Source: Alphaproteobacteria bacterium MarineAlpha9_Bin7 (GTDB lineage Bacteria > Pseudomonadota > Alphaproteobacteria > UBA7887). From it: 21,558 bases of DNA. A model generated the notes under the pieces. The model worked only from the letters and a program-made list of their open reading frames with translations, was not told the DNA's origin and made no database searches. Each line of letters starts with the position of its first letter. The first letter of the stretch is position 1. The DNA lies in the NCBI GenBank assembly GCA_002938115.1, contig PTKD01000006.1:1-21558 (forward strand), given 5' to 3'. Shown piece after piece: positions 7,241 to 15,195 of this stretch. A program made the translations under genes and the position numbers.

Positions 7241-7274
7241 GGGCCCGGCTGCGCTGCTAGCCGGGCCTTTATTT
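7241..7274 (+). terminator. Rho-independent terminator of the PuuD-like operon
   Basis: A perfect 9-bp GC-rich stem (GGCCCGGCT at 7242-7250 with AGCCGGGCC at 7259-7267), an 8-nt loop and a following TTTATTT make a textbook intrinsic terminator, 20 bp after the stop. No U-run would follow the hairpin in minus-strand RNA, so it acts mainly on the plus strand. Confidence 0.9.
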
Positions 7275-7319
7275 GAGGCGCGTTAAATAGCGTCTTAAAT
7301 GATGCGGGCAGGACAAGCC

Positions 7320-7706
7320 TCAGTGATAGACCCCGATTTCGATTAGGTTCCCGTCCGGGTCACGGAAGTAGATGGAGTCCATTGGACCGAGTGCACCGAC
7401 TTGTTTTACTGGTCCATATACAACATCCACCGTTTCTGTCGCTAGATGGTTTTTGATTGCTTCAATTGGAAATGTCGAAATAAAGCAAATGTCGGCTGTT
7501 CCGGGTTGTGCGTTGGGAGCGTTGGGTTTTGCTTCATTGCCGAATGGGTGGATATTTATCTTCTGGTTTCCAAAATGAAGCGCTGTTCGGCCATCGCCGA
7601 ATGTGGCGCTTTCCATTCCCAGTACTCGTTCATAGAATTGTAAGGTAGTATTTATATCGGAAACAGTTATTACAAAATGGTCAATTCGTTCAATTGAGAT
7701 GGCCAT
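7320..7706 (-). CDS. VOC family (glyoxalase/dioxygenase-like) protein
   Basis: A 128-residue metalloenzyme-type protein of the vicinal oxygen chelate superfamily. It starts SIERIDHFVITV, where His10 is the usual first metal ligand, has QKINIHPFG in the middle, and ends DPDGNLIEIGVYH with the usual C-terminal glutamate ligand. Proteins of this exact pattern are often labelled glyoxalase/bleomycin resistance or VOC family virulence protein; the reaction is not known. The start at 7706 is chosen because CGGAGG lies 7 nt before it on the minus strand; a longer reading frame reaching 7871 would run into the divergent ABC ATPase gene. It is a single gene, with 67 bp separating it from that operon. 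Confidence 0.88.
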   Translation of the reverse strand: MAISIERIDHFVITVSDINTTLQFYERVLGMESATFGDGRTALHFGNQKINIHPFGNEAKPNAPNAQPGTADICFISTFPIEAIKNHLATETVDVVYGPVKQVGALGPMDSIYFRDPDGNLIEIGVYH

Positions 7707-7773
7707 ATGTGTTCCTCCGTTTGACGTAGACTGGGTTTTCCCGGTGACCTGGTGATATTTATGCTTACTCAAG

Positions 7774-8523
7774 ATGTTTGAATTAGAAAAGATTTCAAAA
7801 TCTTTTAATGAGTTGACAGCGCTGGCCGATGTCAACTTGAAAATTGCAAAAGAACACACGACAGTTTTCATTGGCCCATCTGGGTGCGGAAAATCGACAT
7901 TGATTCGTGTATTGATGGGTTTAATTGAGCCTGATCATGGTGTTGTGCATTATGAAGGCGTGCCTGTTAATGCGGATAGTGCGATGCTGTTGCGTCGCCG
8001 CATGGGGTACGTAACTCAAGGCGGCGGATTATTTCCACATCTCACGGCTTGGCGGAACATCACCTTGATGGCTCAATATCTGGGCCGTTCAGGAGACGAT
8101 ATACGTAATCGCGTCAATGAATTGTTGGTATTAACAAATTTGTCTCCTGACGTGCTGGATCGTTACCCGACCCAACTTTCGGGTGGTCAGCGCCAGAGGG
8201 TCGCACTAGCGCGAGCGTTAATGTTAGATCCAACAGTGCTTATGCTGGATGAACCCTTTGGGGCACTTGACCCGATTGTGCGGTACCAGTTGCAGACGGA
8301 TCTACGAGACATTTTTCGGGGTCTCGGCAAGACCGTAGTAATGGTTACACATGATATAGGGGAAGCAGGTTTTTTTGGTGACCATATCGTTCTGTTGCGT
8401 GAGGGGAGCATCGTCCAACAGGGCTCTATCCACGATTTTGTCCATCGTCCGAGCGATCCATTTGTTGAGCATTTTATCTCTGCCCAGCGAACATTACTCG
8501 ATAGTTTGGAAGGTGGCACATGA
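7774..8523 (+). CDS. ABC transporter ATP-binding protein, glycine betaine/osmoprotectant type
   Basis: The ATPase subunit of an importer of the quaternary-amine/osmoprotectant class (OpuC/ProV/EgtV-like), acting at the inner face of the membrane. Of 249 residues, Walker A is GPSGCGKS (34-41), the Q-loop glutamine is Gln82, the signature LSGGQRQR starts at 135, Walker B is VLMLDEP (155-161) and the switch His193 lies in VTHD. No C-terminal CBS domains are present, unlike OpuCA and ProV-type relatives that sense ionic strength. The start ATG at 7774 lacks a clear ribosome site. Its stop overlaps the next start by ATGA, so both subunits are coupled. Confidence 0.92.
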   Translation: MFELEKISKSFNELTALADVNLKIAKEHTTVFIGPSGCGKSTLIRVLMGLIEPDHGVVHYEGVPVNADSAMLLRRRMGYVTQGGGLFPHLTAWRNITLMAQYLGRSGDDIRNRVNELLVLTNLSPDVLDRYPTQLSGGQRQRVALARALMLDPTVLMLDEPFGALDPIVRYQLQTDLRDIFRGLGKTVVMVTHDIGEAGFFGDHIVLLREGSIVQQGSIHDFVHRPSDPFVEHFISAQRTLLDSLEGGT

Positions 8524-10010
8524 TTATTCGTTTGATCATGTTCATTGTCGCTGGCCTGGTAATTTATTGGCCCAGTGCCTCACGTGCGGGCGAGGATATT
8601 AAGATCGGTTCTAAAGCATTTACTGAATCGGTGATTCTGGGGGAGGTCATAGCACATTTGGCCCGTGAGACTGGTGTTGGTGTGTACCACCATCGGCAGT
8701 TGGGCGGAACTCGGGTGTTGTGGGACGCATTGTTGGCCGGCGAAATTGACGTATACCCTGAATATACCGGCACCATCACCAATGAGATTCTATCCGGTGA
8801 CGGGTTGGTCAACGAAAAAGATATTCATACAGCTTTGGAAAAGCATGGGTTGGCGATGACAGCGCCGATAGGATTTAATAACACGTACGCCATCGGCATG
8901 CTTGAGGAGACAGCCAATCGCCTCGGAATTACGAAGATCTCGGATCTGCGTGGAAACCCTGAATTATCGTTTGGTTTCGGTAATGAATTTCTAGACCGGG
9001 GCGACGGTTGGCCAAGTCTTCGTGCACATTATGCGCTTCCACAGCGCAAAGTGACAGGCCTTGATCACGACCTTGCTTATCGAGGCTTGGTGAGTGGAAG
9101 CATCGATGCCATGGATGTGTACACCACGGATGCGGCGATTATGTTTTATGGTCTCCGGATTCTTGAAGATGACCTTCGCCATTTCCCAACCTACAACGCG
9201 GTCCTGCTTTATCGTGTTGGAGGAAGGGAAAATGAAGTCAGCGTCGCTGATTTTGTACACAAGCTTGAAGGCCGTATCGACGAATCGACTATGACTAGGA
9301 TGAATGCGCGCGTTAAGTTGGATGGATATAGTGAAACACTAGTTGCCGCCGACTTCGTGGCTGATGCATTCAACATTGTTGTAAAGGTAGACGACATTAG
9401 TTGGTTGGCAGCTTTGTGGAAGAACACGTGTCAACATCTAAAGTTGGTCAGCATTTCTTTGACGGCGGCACTCTTGTTTGCTCTTCCTTTAGGTATAGTT
9501 GCGGCTCGTCACCCCAGGCTTGGGCAGATCATTTTAGCTTCGGTTGGGATTATTCAAACCGTTCCTTCCCTGGCCTTGTTCGTGTTCATGATACCATTGG
9601 TTGGGATTGGTGGACCACCTGCAATGCTTGCGTTGTTCCTCTACAGCCTGCTTCCCGTAGTCCGGAACACACATGCGGGTTTAACTGGAATTGCGCCTGA
9701 TATATTAGAAGCAGCCCATGCGCTTGGTTTACCTGCCGCAGCGCGGCTGCGCTTGGTCGAAATTCCTATGGCAGGTGGAACGATCTTAGCGGGAATTAAA
9801 ACCTCGGCGGTTATTAATGTAGGGACTGCGACCCTCGGGGCTTTAATCGGTGCTGGTGGTTACGGCCAACCTATCTTGACTGGGATTCGTCTCGATGATG
9901 TGGGGTTAATACTATCGGGAGCGATACCAGCCGCACTGTTGGCACTTTTAGTCCAGGGTATTTTTGAGACGGCGGAACGCTTCATCGTGCCTAAAGGATT
10001 ACGCCTCTGA
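8520..10010 (+). CDS. Fused substrate-binding protein and permease of a quaternary-amine ABC importer
   Basis: A 496-residue single-chain importer subunit. Residues 1-23 look like a signal peptide or anchor, ending SRA. Residues about 25-285 form an OpuAC-type periplasmic binding domain that begins IKIGSKAFTESVILGEVI and contains DVYPEYTGT, where Tyr79 and Tyr82 may contribute to the aromatic cage that binds quaternary ammonium ligands. From about residue 300 a permease domain follows, with several helices and the coupling loop EAAHALGLPAA near 397. With the upstream ATPase this makes a complete two-gene importer. Candidate substrates are glycine betaine, choline, carnitine or ergothioneine. 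The order binding domain then permease is opposite to that in OpuABC and EgtU, where the binding domain is C-terminal. Confidence 0.9.
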   Translation: MIIRLIMFIVAGLVIYWPSASRAGEDIKIGSKAFTESVILGEVIAHLARETGVGVYHHRQLGGTRVLWDALLAGEIDVYPEYTGTITNEILSGDGLVNEKDIHTALEKHGLAMTAPIGFNNTYAIGMLEETANRLGITKISDLRGNPELSFGFGNEFLDRGDGWPSLRAHYALPQRKVTGLDHDLAYRGLVSGSIDAMDVYTTDAAIMFYGLRILEDDLRHFPTYNAVLLYRVGGRENEVSVADFVHKLEGRIDESTMTRMNARVKLDGYSETLVAADFVADAFNIVVKVDDISWLAALWKNTCQHLKLVSISLTAALLFALPLGIVAARHPRLGQIILASVGIIQTVPSLALFVFMIPLVGIGGPPAMLALFLYSLLPVVRNTHAGLTGIAPDILEAAHALGLPAAARLRLVEIPMAGGTILAGIKTSAVINVGTATLGALIGAGGYGQPILTGIRLDDVGLILSGAIPAALLALLVQGIFETAERFIVPKGLRL

Positions 10011-10046
10011 ATCTCGCATGGCAAGCGGCCCTGTCAGCCGATATAC

Positions 10047-10076
10047 TTGCTAACAAGTTTTCCCGAACCTTACAGT
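10047..10076 (+). promoter_or_regulatory. Possible promoter before the CoA-transferase gene
   Basis: TTGCTA at 10047-10052 and TACAGT at 10071-10076 are 18 bp apart in the 79-bp gap after the importer operon. This would start transcription within about 10 bp of the ATG at 10090, leaving almost no room for the AAGG ribosome site, so the match may be fortuitous and the gene may instead be read from the importer promoter. Confidence 0.25.
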
Positions 10077-10089
10077 TAAGGTAAATGCG

Positions 10090-11301
10090 ATGGGCGATGT
10101 TAAACGCGCGCTGACGGGCGTGCGGGTTGTTGATTTAACCCGTATCCTTGCGGGTCCATTTTGTACGCAGATGCTAGGTGATCATGGCGCTGACGTGATT
10201 AAAATTGAATCGTTGGACGGTGACGAAACGCGTCGTTGGGGGCCACCATTCTCTCGGGACGGAATGAGCGCTTATTTTCAGGGCGTAAATCGAAACAAGC
10301 GTTCCTTAGCTCTTGACCTATCCAATACTGTAGGACAATCCGTGTTGCTGCGTATGCTCCGTGATGCGGATGTCCTAATCGAAAATTTCAAGGCTGGGCA
10401 GATGGAAAAATGGGGGCTCGGTTATGACGCTACCCTGCGTGATCGCTTTCCATCTTTAGTTTATGCTCAGATTACTGGTTACGGTTCGGATGGGCCACTT
10501 GCAGGCCGCCCCGGGTTCGACGCAATTGCCCAAGTGATGAGTGGCCTAGCCAGCATAAATGGCACCCCTGATGGTCCACCTGTTCGGGTCGGTACGCCAA
10601 TATCCGACCTTGCCGCCGCGTTTTATGCAACCAATGCCATACTCATGGCTCTTTACGAACGCGTTCAGTCCGGTATCGGTCAAAAGGTAGAGGTTTCGTT
10701 ACTTGACTGTTCGGTTAGTTTGCTACATCCGCATGCTGCTAATTATTTCATGACTGGGGAAGCGCCAGGCCGGATCGGAAATGCGCATCCCAACATTGCC
10801 CCATACGAAATGTTTCAAACTGCTAATGGTTTTATTTTCATCGCCGGTGGCAATGATCGACAATTTCAAAAACTGGTTGCTTTGCTTGGCAGAGCTGATC
10901 TAGCTACGGATCCGCGTTTTTCCAACAATGCTGTTCGCAAGGCGAATGACACAGTTTTAACATCATTGCTGGCAACTTTGCTCGTCGAAAAGGACGGTGT
11001 TGTATTGGCAGATCAGTTGTTAGAGAACGGTGTTCCTGCGGGTTCGGTTCTCGAAATACCGGAGGTATTAAATCATCCGCAGGTTCGTTTTCGCGATATG
11101 GTGGTGGAAGATGGTAATTATCGTGGCATTGGAGTGCCAGTGAAGCTGAGTCGTACTCCGGGGAAGCCAAATTTTTCGCCTCCCCATCTTGGAGAACATG
11201 CTCATAGCATTCTTACAGAAGCCGGTTACGGAGATACGGAAATCAAAGAATTTTTTCGACTGAAAGTTGCTGGAAACACAGTTGTCTCTGAAGTGACATG
11301 A
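10090..11301 (+). CDS. Family III CoA-transferase (CaiB/BaiF)
   Basis: A cytosolic CoA-transferase that moves CoA from a donor thioester to an organic acid through an aspartyl-CoA anhydride. The 403-residue length is standard. Family features include the opening GVRVVDLTRILAGPF, EXLDGDETR-type segment near 40, NRNKRSLALDL near 68-78 and ENFKAGQMEKWGLGY near 98. The catalytic aspartate is most likely Asp173, in GTPISDLAAAFYA. AAGG at 10078-10081 precedes the ATG. It is followed 46 bp later by a thiazoline-carboxylate hydrolase-like gene on the same strand. The acid activated is unknown; the nearby acyl-CoA dehydrogenase is a plausible next enzyme but is transcribed separately. Confidence 0.92.
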   Translation: MGDVKRALTGVRVVDLTRILAGPFCTQMLGDHGADVIKIESLDGDETRRWGPPFSRDGMSAYFQGVNRNKRSLALDLSNTVGQSVLLRMLRDADVLIENFKAGQMEKWGLGYDATLRDRFPSLVYAQITGYGSDGPLAGRPGFDAIAQVMSGLASINGTPDGPPVRVGTPISDLAAAFYATNAILMALYERVQSGIGQKVEVSLLDCSVSLLHPHAANYFMTGEAPGRIGNAHPNIAPYEMFQTANGFIFIAGGNDRQFQKLVALLGRADLATDPRFSNNAVRKANDTVLTSLLATLLVEKDGVVLADQLLENGVPAGSVLEIPEVLNHPQVRFRDMVVEDGNYRGIGVPVKLSRTPGKPNFSPPHLGEHAHSILTEAGYGDTEIKEFFRLKVAGNTVVSEVT

Positions 11302-11347
11302 AATATCTCTCAATAACCTCATATTAACGAACGTCAGAGGGCTCCCA

Positions 11348-11839
11348 ATGAATAGTGATATCCCTATCCTTCATAGGAGGGAGATAGAGGCACGCGTCAT
11401 CCAGCCAATCTACAAAGAAATGGTGGAAGCATTCGGGAAAAAAGCTGCCCTGGAGGTGTTAAGTCGGGCCATAGCAAGTGATGCTATTGTGCACGGGAAA
11501 AATTGTGCTGAAACTCAGGAGGGAAAAAACGATATTGCTGGATTCGTCGAGCTGTTCAAATTGTGGACTGCAGAAGAAGCCCTCACAATCGATCTTTTGG
11601 AAGAGACAAATCATGTTTTGTCCTTCAATGTGACGCGGTGTAGATACGCGGAGATGTATGACAAAATGGGAATCTCGGAGATCGGAGCGGTGCTATCTTG
11701 TGGTCGGGACGGCAATTTCTGTAAAGGTTACAACCCAGATCTTACGCTTGAACGAAGCCAAACGATTATGCGTGGAGCAAGTTTTTGTGACTTCCGTTAC
11801 CAACTCATCGATGAAGAAGAAGATTTTACCGAAGAATAA
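11348..11839 (+). CDS. L-2-amino-thiazoline-4-carboxylic acid hydrolase family protein
   Basis: A 163-residue protein matching, from memory, the ATC hydrolase family. The founding pseudomonad enzyme opens L-2-amino-thiazoline-4-carboxylate to N-carbamoyl-L-cysteine. The supporting segments are the N-terminal helical region with REIEARVIQPIYKEM, then NVTRCRYAEMYDKMG, GAVLSCGRDGNFCKGYNP, and QTIMRGASFCDFRY near the C terminus. Cysteines recur in the conserved segments (TRC, LSCGRD, NFCKG, SFCDFR), suggesting catalytic or metal-binding roles. AGAGG at 11336-11340 is a good ribosome site. Most members are uncharacterised, and the pairing with a CoA-transferase hints at another substrate here. No partner N-carbamoyl-cysteine hydrolase is visible. 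Confidence 0.72.
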   Translation: MNSDIPILHRREIEARVIQPIYKEMVEAFGKKAALEVLSRAIASDAIVHGKNCAETQEGKNDIAGFVELFKLWTAEEALTIDLLEETNHVLSFNVTRCRYAEMYDKMGISEIGAVLSCGRDGNFCKGYNPDLTLERSQTIMRGASFCDFRYQLIDEEEDFTEE

Positions 11840-11851
11840 TTTACGCGGCTA

Positions 11852-13018
11852 TCAATACGATTTTGGGAGTCCAAGTGCCCGTTCGGCGATGTAGCACAGC
11901 ATCAACTGCTCGGTAACGGGTGCGAGCCGGTTGATCCATTGTTCTCGCATGAAACGTTCAACGTGAAATTCCTTGGCATAGCCATAGCCGCCATGTGTCA
12001 AAATGGAGCGCTCACAGGCTGTAAATCCGGCTTTCGCGGCGAGAAATTTGCTGGCATTAGCCTCGACACCACAAGGCGCGCCCGCATCGTAGAGTGAGGC
12101 TGCTTTGAAGCACATTAGGTTTGCTGCTTCCAACTCGCACCAAGATTCAGCTAGGGGGTGTTGTATGGCTTGGTTTTGACCGATAGGCCGATCAAATACC
12201 ACACGATCCTTAGCATATTGTGATGCCCGAGATAGTGCAGCACGTCCAATGCCTATCGACTCTGCAGCAATTAATATCCGTTCCGGGTTGAGGCCGTGAA
12301 GTAAGTAATGAAAACCCCTACCCTCCTCTCCGATTCGGTCCGCCACCGGCACTCTCAACTCATCGATGAATAATTCATTTGAATCAACAGCTTTCCGACC
12401 CATTTTTTCGATCTCGCGAACGTCGACGGCGCTACGATCAAGGTCTGTGTAAAAAAGCGTAAGCCCGTCGCTCGCTTTGTCACATTCTTCCACTTTCCTT
12501 GTTCTTGCTATCAAAAGTATTTTGTCGGCCACCTGCGCGGTCGAGGTCCATACTTTTCTACCGCTCACCAAATAATGGTTTTTCTCGCGTATGGCCTGGG
12601 TCTTGAGATGGGTCGTATCCAGACCTGCATCGGGTTCGGTAACACCAAAACAAGCGCGTGTTTCTCCTTTGATCAGAGGTGGGAGCATCCGTGCTTTTTG
12701 CTCCTCAGTGCCGAATACTACGATGACGTTGGGTCCGAAGATGTTCATGTGTATTGCAGAGCAGCCGCTCATCGCGGCTCCGGATTCCGCGATAGTCTGC
12801 ATCATTAGGGCAGCTTCGGTGATTCCGAGTCCGGCACCACCGGACGATTCGGGCATAGCGATGCCAAGCCATCCATCCGTAGCGAAAGCCGTACAAAAAT
12901 CATCCGGGAAATCTCCCGTTTGGTCGCGCTCTAGCCAATATGTATCATCGAAACCATCGCAAATCTTGGAAATAGCTGCGGCAATCTGCTGCTGTTCAGG
13001 CGTGAATGAAAAGTTCAC
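11852..13018 (-). CDS. Acyl-CoA dehydrogenase family protein
   Basis: A FAD-dependent acyl-CoA dehydrogenase of 388 residues. The N-terminal helical domain has FTPEQQQIAAAI, the middle carries ACFGVTEPDAGLDTT and VSGRKVWTSTA for flavin and substrate contact, and the C-terminal domain has HGGYGYAKEFHVERFMRE. The YEGT motif bearing the catalytic base of short/medium-chain enzymes is absent; the matching region reads NRLAPVTEQL. Glu246 in GLNPERIL aligns with the alternative base position used by isovaleryl-CoA dehydrogenase and could replace it. The GTG start at 13018 is supported by AAGGAG 8 nt upstream. It converges on the thiazoline-hydrolase gene with only 12 bp between stops. The substrate could be a branched or unusual acyl-CoA. 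Confidence 0.9.
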   Translation of the reverse strand: MNFSFTPEQQQIAAAISKICDGFDDTYWLERDQTGDFPDDFCTAFATDGWLGIAMPESSGGAGLGITEAALMMQTIAESGAAMSGCSAIHMNIFGPNVIVVFGTEEQKARMLPPLIKGETRACFGVTEPDAGLDTTHLKTQAIREKNHYLVSGRKVWTSTAQVADKILLIARTRKVEECDKASDGLTLFYTDLDRSAVDVREIEKMGRKAVDSNELFIDELRVPVADRIGEEGRGFHYLLHGLNPERILIAAESIGIGRAALSRASQYAKDRVVFDRPIGQNQAIQHPLAESWCELEAANLMCFKAASLYDAGAPCGVEANASKFLAAKAGFTACERSILTHGGYGYAKEFHVERFMREQWINRLAPVTEQLMLCYIAERALGLPKSY

Positions 13019-13112
13019 GTGTCATACTCCTTTTTGCGCGTTCCGTTAGTATTATTTATGTGCCGCTCCGCATTAGGCGCTTCGGCAGGCTATCTCTGGA
13101 ATGTGTCGTATC

Positions 13113-13126
13113 ACTACGTGCGTAGT
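13113..13126. repeat. Inverted repeat ACTACG-TG-CGTAGT, possible operator
   Basis: Two perfect 6-bp arms around a TG spacer lie in the 293-bp divergent gap between the acyl-CoA dehydrogenase (-) and the DUF1800 gene (+). The size suits a dimeric repressor half-site pair. Elsewhere in the gap a TATACT at 13268-13273, with TTGTTG 15 bp upstream, may serve the DUF1800 gene. I see no gene in the gap. Confidence 0.3.
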
Positions 13127-13311
13127 TGTTCAAAGAGCCATGCCATAATTTAATGAAAAAAGCTTCCTATGGCGGGGTTATTTGGCCCTTTTCATGCCGA
13201 AGAACATGTGCACGGCCTTCCAAAAGGAGGGGTCGTTCTTAGGATGTTGTTGTTCCATTACGGGGGTTATACTCTGCTGGTAGTCTGTTCAGTGCTTTCG
13301 GGGGAAGACAC

Positions 13312-15150
13312 ATGCGGCATTTGTGGCGCACTACTTTGGCGGGTTTGATATTAGCATTTGCGGGCCCGGTTTTAGGATTGGCAGATGGCGGCGCAGGCCC
13401 TGCTCATTGGGTAGGAGATGGAACGCCGATCGAAAAGGAAGAATGGACATACGATCGTGCGGGACATTTGCTCGAGCGATTGGGTTTTGGTGGCACTCCT
13501 GAGGAAATACGGCACTTGGCCGCTTTGACTCCGGAGGAGGCGATCGATTCATTGCTGAACTATGGGCAGGTAGAAAACCAAGCGATTTTGGATTTTGATG
13601 AATCGGGCATCTTCGATCCAGGAATGGAACCATTCCCGAGAAGTCGTGCTGAGGCGGTGCAGTGGGCGCGTGACACGGGACACTCGATGGGGGTATCCAT
13701 TAAACCTGATGGCGACCGCCCCTTTCAACACGTAGTAAATAAATATTTTTATTACCTCCGTTCGAACCGGTTGGAAAGTCACCGACTAGCTGAATATTGG
13801 GCACAACGTATTCTACGGACTCATCGTCCTTTTGAGGAAAAAATTGCTTTGTTTTGGCATGGTCATTTTGCAACCTCTGATGACAAGGTCCGTGACTACC
13901 GCAAAATGGCAGGCCAGATTCAATTATTTAGGGAACATGGGACGGGCAACTTTCGTGATCTGGTTTTGGCCGTAGCCCAAGACCCCGCGATGCTTGTTTT
14001 TTTGGATGCAGGTGAAAATATTAAAGGTCGGCCCAACGAGAATTTTGCGCGCGAAATTCTTGAACTGTTTACCATGGGAATTGGGAATTACACGGAAAAA
14101 GATATTCGCGAGGCGGCGCGGGCTTTTACCGGTTGGACCAATGATGGCCTTACATTTGTTATCGATGCTGAACTACATGATGAAGATGTCAAAACATTTC
14201 TTGGTCAAACCGGGAATTTTGATGGTACAGAAATTGTCGATATTGTTATGTCGCATGATTCCACGGCGCGGTTTATCACTGAAAAACTTTATCGTTATTT
14301 TGTCTCTGCAGATGTATCCGCGCAGCGTGTCGAGCACTTGGCGACGCTGCTGAGGGCCAGTGATTACGAATTAAAGCCACTGCTTAAAGAGATGTTTATT
14401 GCGCGCGATTTTTACGCGAGTCACGCCTTTAGTTCTCAGATAAAGAGCCCGGTGCAATTGGTGCTGTCCACTTATCGTAAGCTCGGTGTTACCACTTTAC
14501 CTGGCGTTCCAGATTTTAACGAGGCAACGGCAGCACTTGGTCAAAAATTGTTTTACCCCCCCAATGTGGCTGGTTGGGAGGGCGGGCGTAGCTGGATTAC
14601 CCCAGCTACACTGGTGGAGCGCGGCAATTTTGCTAAGCAAGTACTTTTCCCAGATATAGGGGAATATTTGTCTCCTGATCGTGCACTCACCCAGATTTAT
14701 AGAGATGTCGGTGAAAAATTAGATCGCGGCTTAGATATTACTAGCGCCACCGTGGCTGGATCCGTTGATGGAAACAACATGAGTATGATGTCGAGCTCCG
14801 ATATGATGGTGGTGGTTTCCGACGAAGAGTACAATACACGCTATGGGGCGTATCACGGCACGATAATGGCCATGCGACGAGTGAAGCCTGTTCCGCGGGT
14901 GCCCGCAGCGATTGATCTGACGTCGATAGTGCAAGACCAAAATCTAGCGACTGTACCCGCTGTAGTAGACTATTTTCAGAAGCGGTTGTTGCGAGTGCCG
15001 CTTGTAAAAGATCATAGGAATGCCCTTATCGCTTTCTTGAGCCGCGAGCTCGGCACCGAAGACATTGGTACTGCACTAAGTTACCTCGAAGAACCACTCC
15101 GTATGCTTGTGCACTTAATTATGAGCGCACCTGAATATCAGCTGTCATAG
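13312..15150 (+). CDS. Exported DUF1800 domain-containing protein
   Basis: A 612-residue exported protein of the DUF1800 family, whose biochemical role is unknown. It starts with a signal peptide (MRHLWRTTLAGLILAFAG, cleavage probable near GLADG around residue 25). The family body follows: the RAGHLLERLGFGGTPEE segment near 49-66, the helix region AEYWAQRILRTHRPFEEKIALFWHGHF, then RPNENFAREILELFTMGIG and AARAFTGWTNDGL, and FYPPNVAGWEGGRSW near 417-431. An unusual Met/Ser-rich stretch lies at about residues 490-501, between the core and the C-terminal region. GGGGGAAG at 13300-13307 supports the start. A DUF1501 gene follows 45 bp downstream, the standard companion of this family in many bacteria, so the two likely act together in the cell envelope. 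Confidence 0.9.
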   Translation: MRHLWRTTLAGLILAFAGPVLGLADGGAGPAHWVGDGTPIEKEEWTYDRAGHLLERLGFGGTPEEIRHLAALTPEEAIDSLLNYGQVENQAILDFDESGIFDPGMEPFPRSRAEAVQWARDTGHSMGVSIKPDGDRPFQHVVNKYFYYLRSNRLESHRLAEYWAQRILRTHRPFEEKIALFWHGHFATSDDKVRDYRKMAGQIQLFREHGTGNFRDLVLAVAQDPAMLVFLDAGENIKGRPNENFAREILELFTMGIGNYTEKDIREAARAFTGWTNDGLTFVIDAELHDEDVKTFLGQTGNFDGTEIVDIVMSHDSTARFITEKLYRYFVSADVSAQRVEHLATLLRASDYELKPLLKEMFIARDFYASHAFSSQIKSPVQLVLSTYRKLGVTTLPGVPDFNEATAALGQKLFYPPNVAGWEGGRSWITPATLVERGNFAKQVLFPDIGEYLSPDRALTQIYRDVGEKLDRGLDITSATVAGSVDGNNMSMMSSSDMMVVVSDEEYNTRYGAYHGTIMAMRRVKPVPRVPAAIDLTSIVQDQNLATVPAVVDYFQKRLLRVPLVKDHRNALIAFLSRELGTEDIGTALSYLEEPLRMLVHLIMSAPEYQLS

Positions 15151-15195
15151 TGGCTTGGTCTTGTAAAAGCCAAGTCTTACCGAAGAGGGTGTATT
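15151..15195 (+). promoter_or_regulatory. Short hairpin between the DUF1800 and DUF1501 genes
   Basis: TGGCTT and AAGCCA (15151-15172) form a 6-bp stem with a loop of about 10 nt, with no U-run. It might tune the expression ratio or stability of the two cistrons. The GAGGG ribosome site for the DUF1501 gene follows at 15185-15189. Confidence 0.25.

Noticed and set aside
7707..7871. Longer N terminus for the VOC-family protein (183 residues in place of 128).
   Set aside because: It would overlap the divergent ABC ATPase gene, lacks a ribosome site, and the strong CGGAGG sits just before the internal ATG at 7706 where family homology begins.
12591..13049. 152-codon plus-strand ORF opposite the acyl-CoA dehydrogenase.
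   Set aside because: It is antisense to a clear, full-length enzyme gene and has no domain signature.
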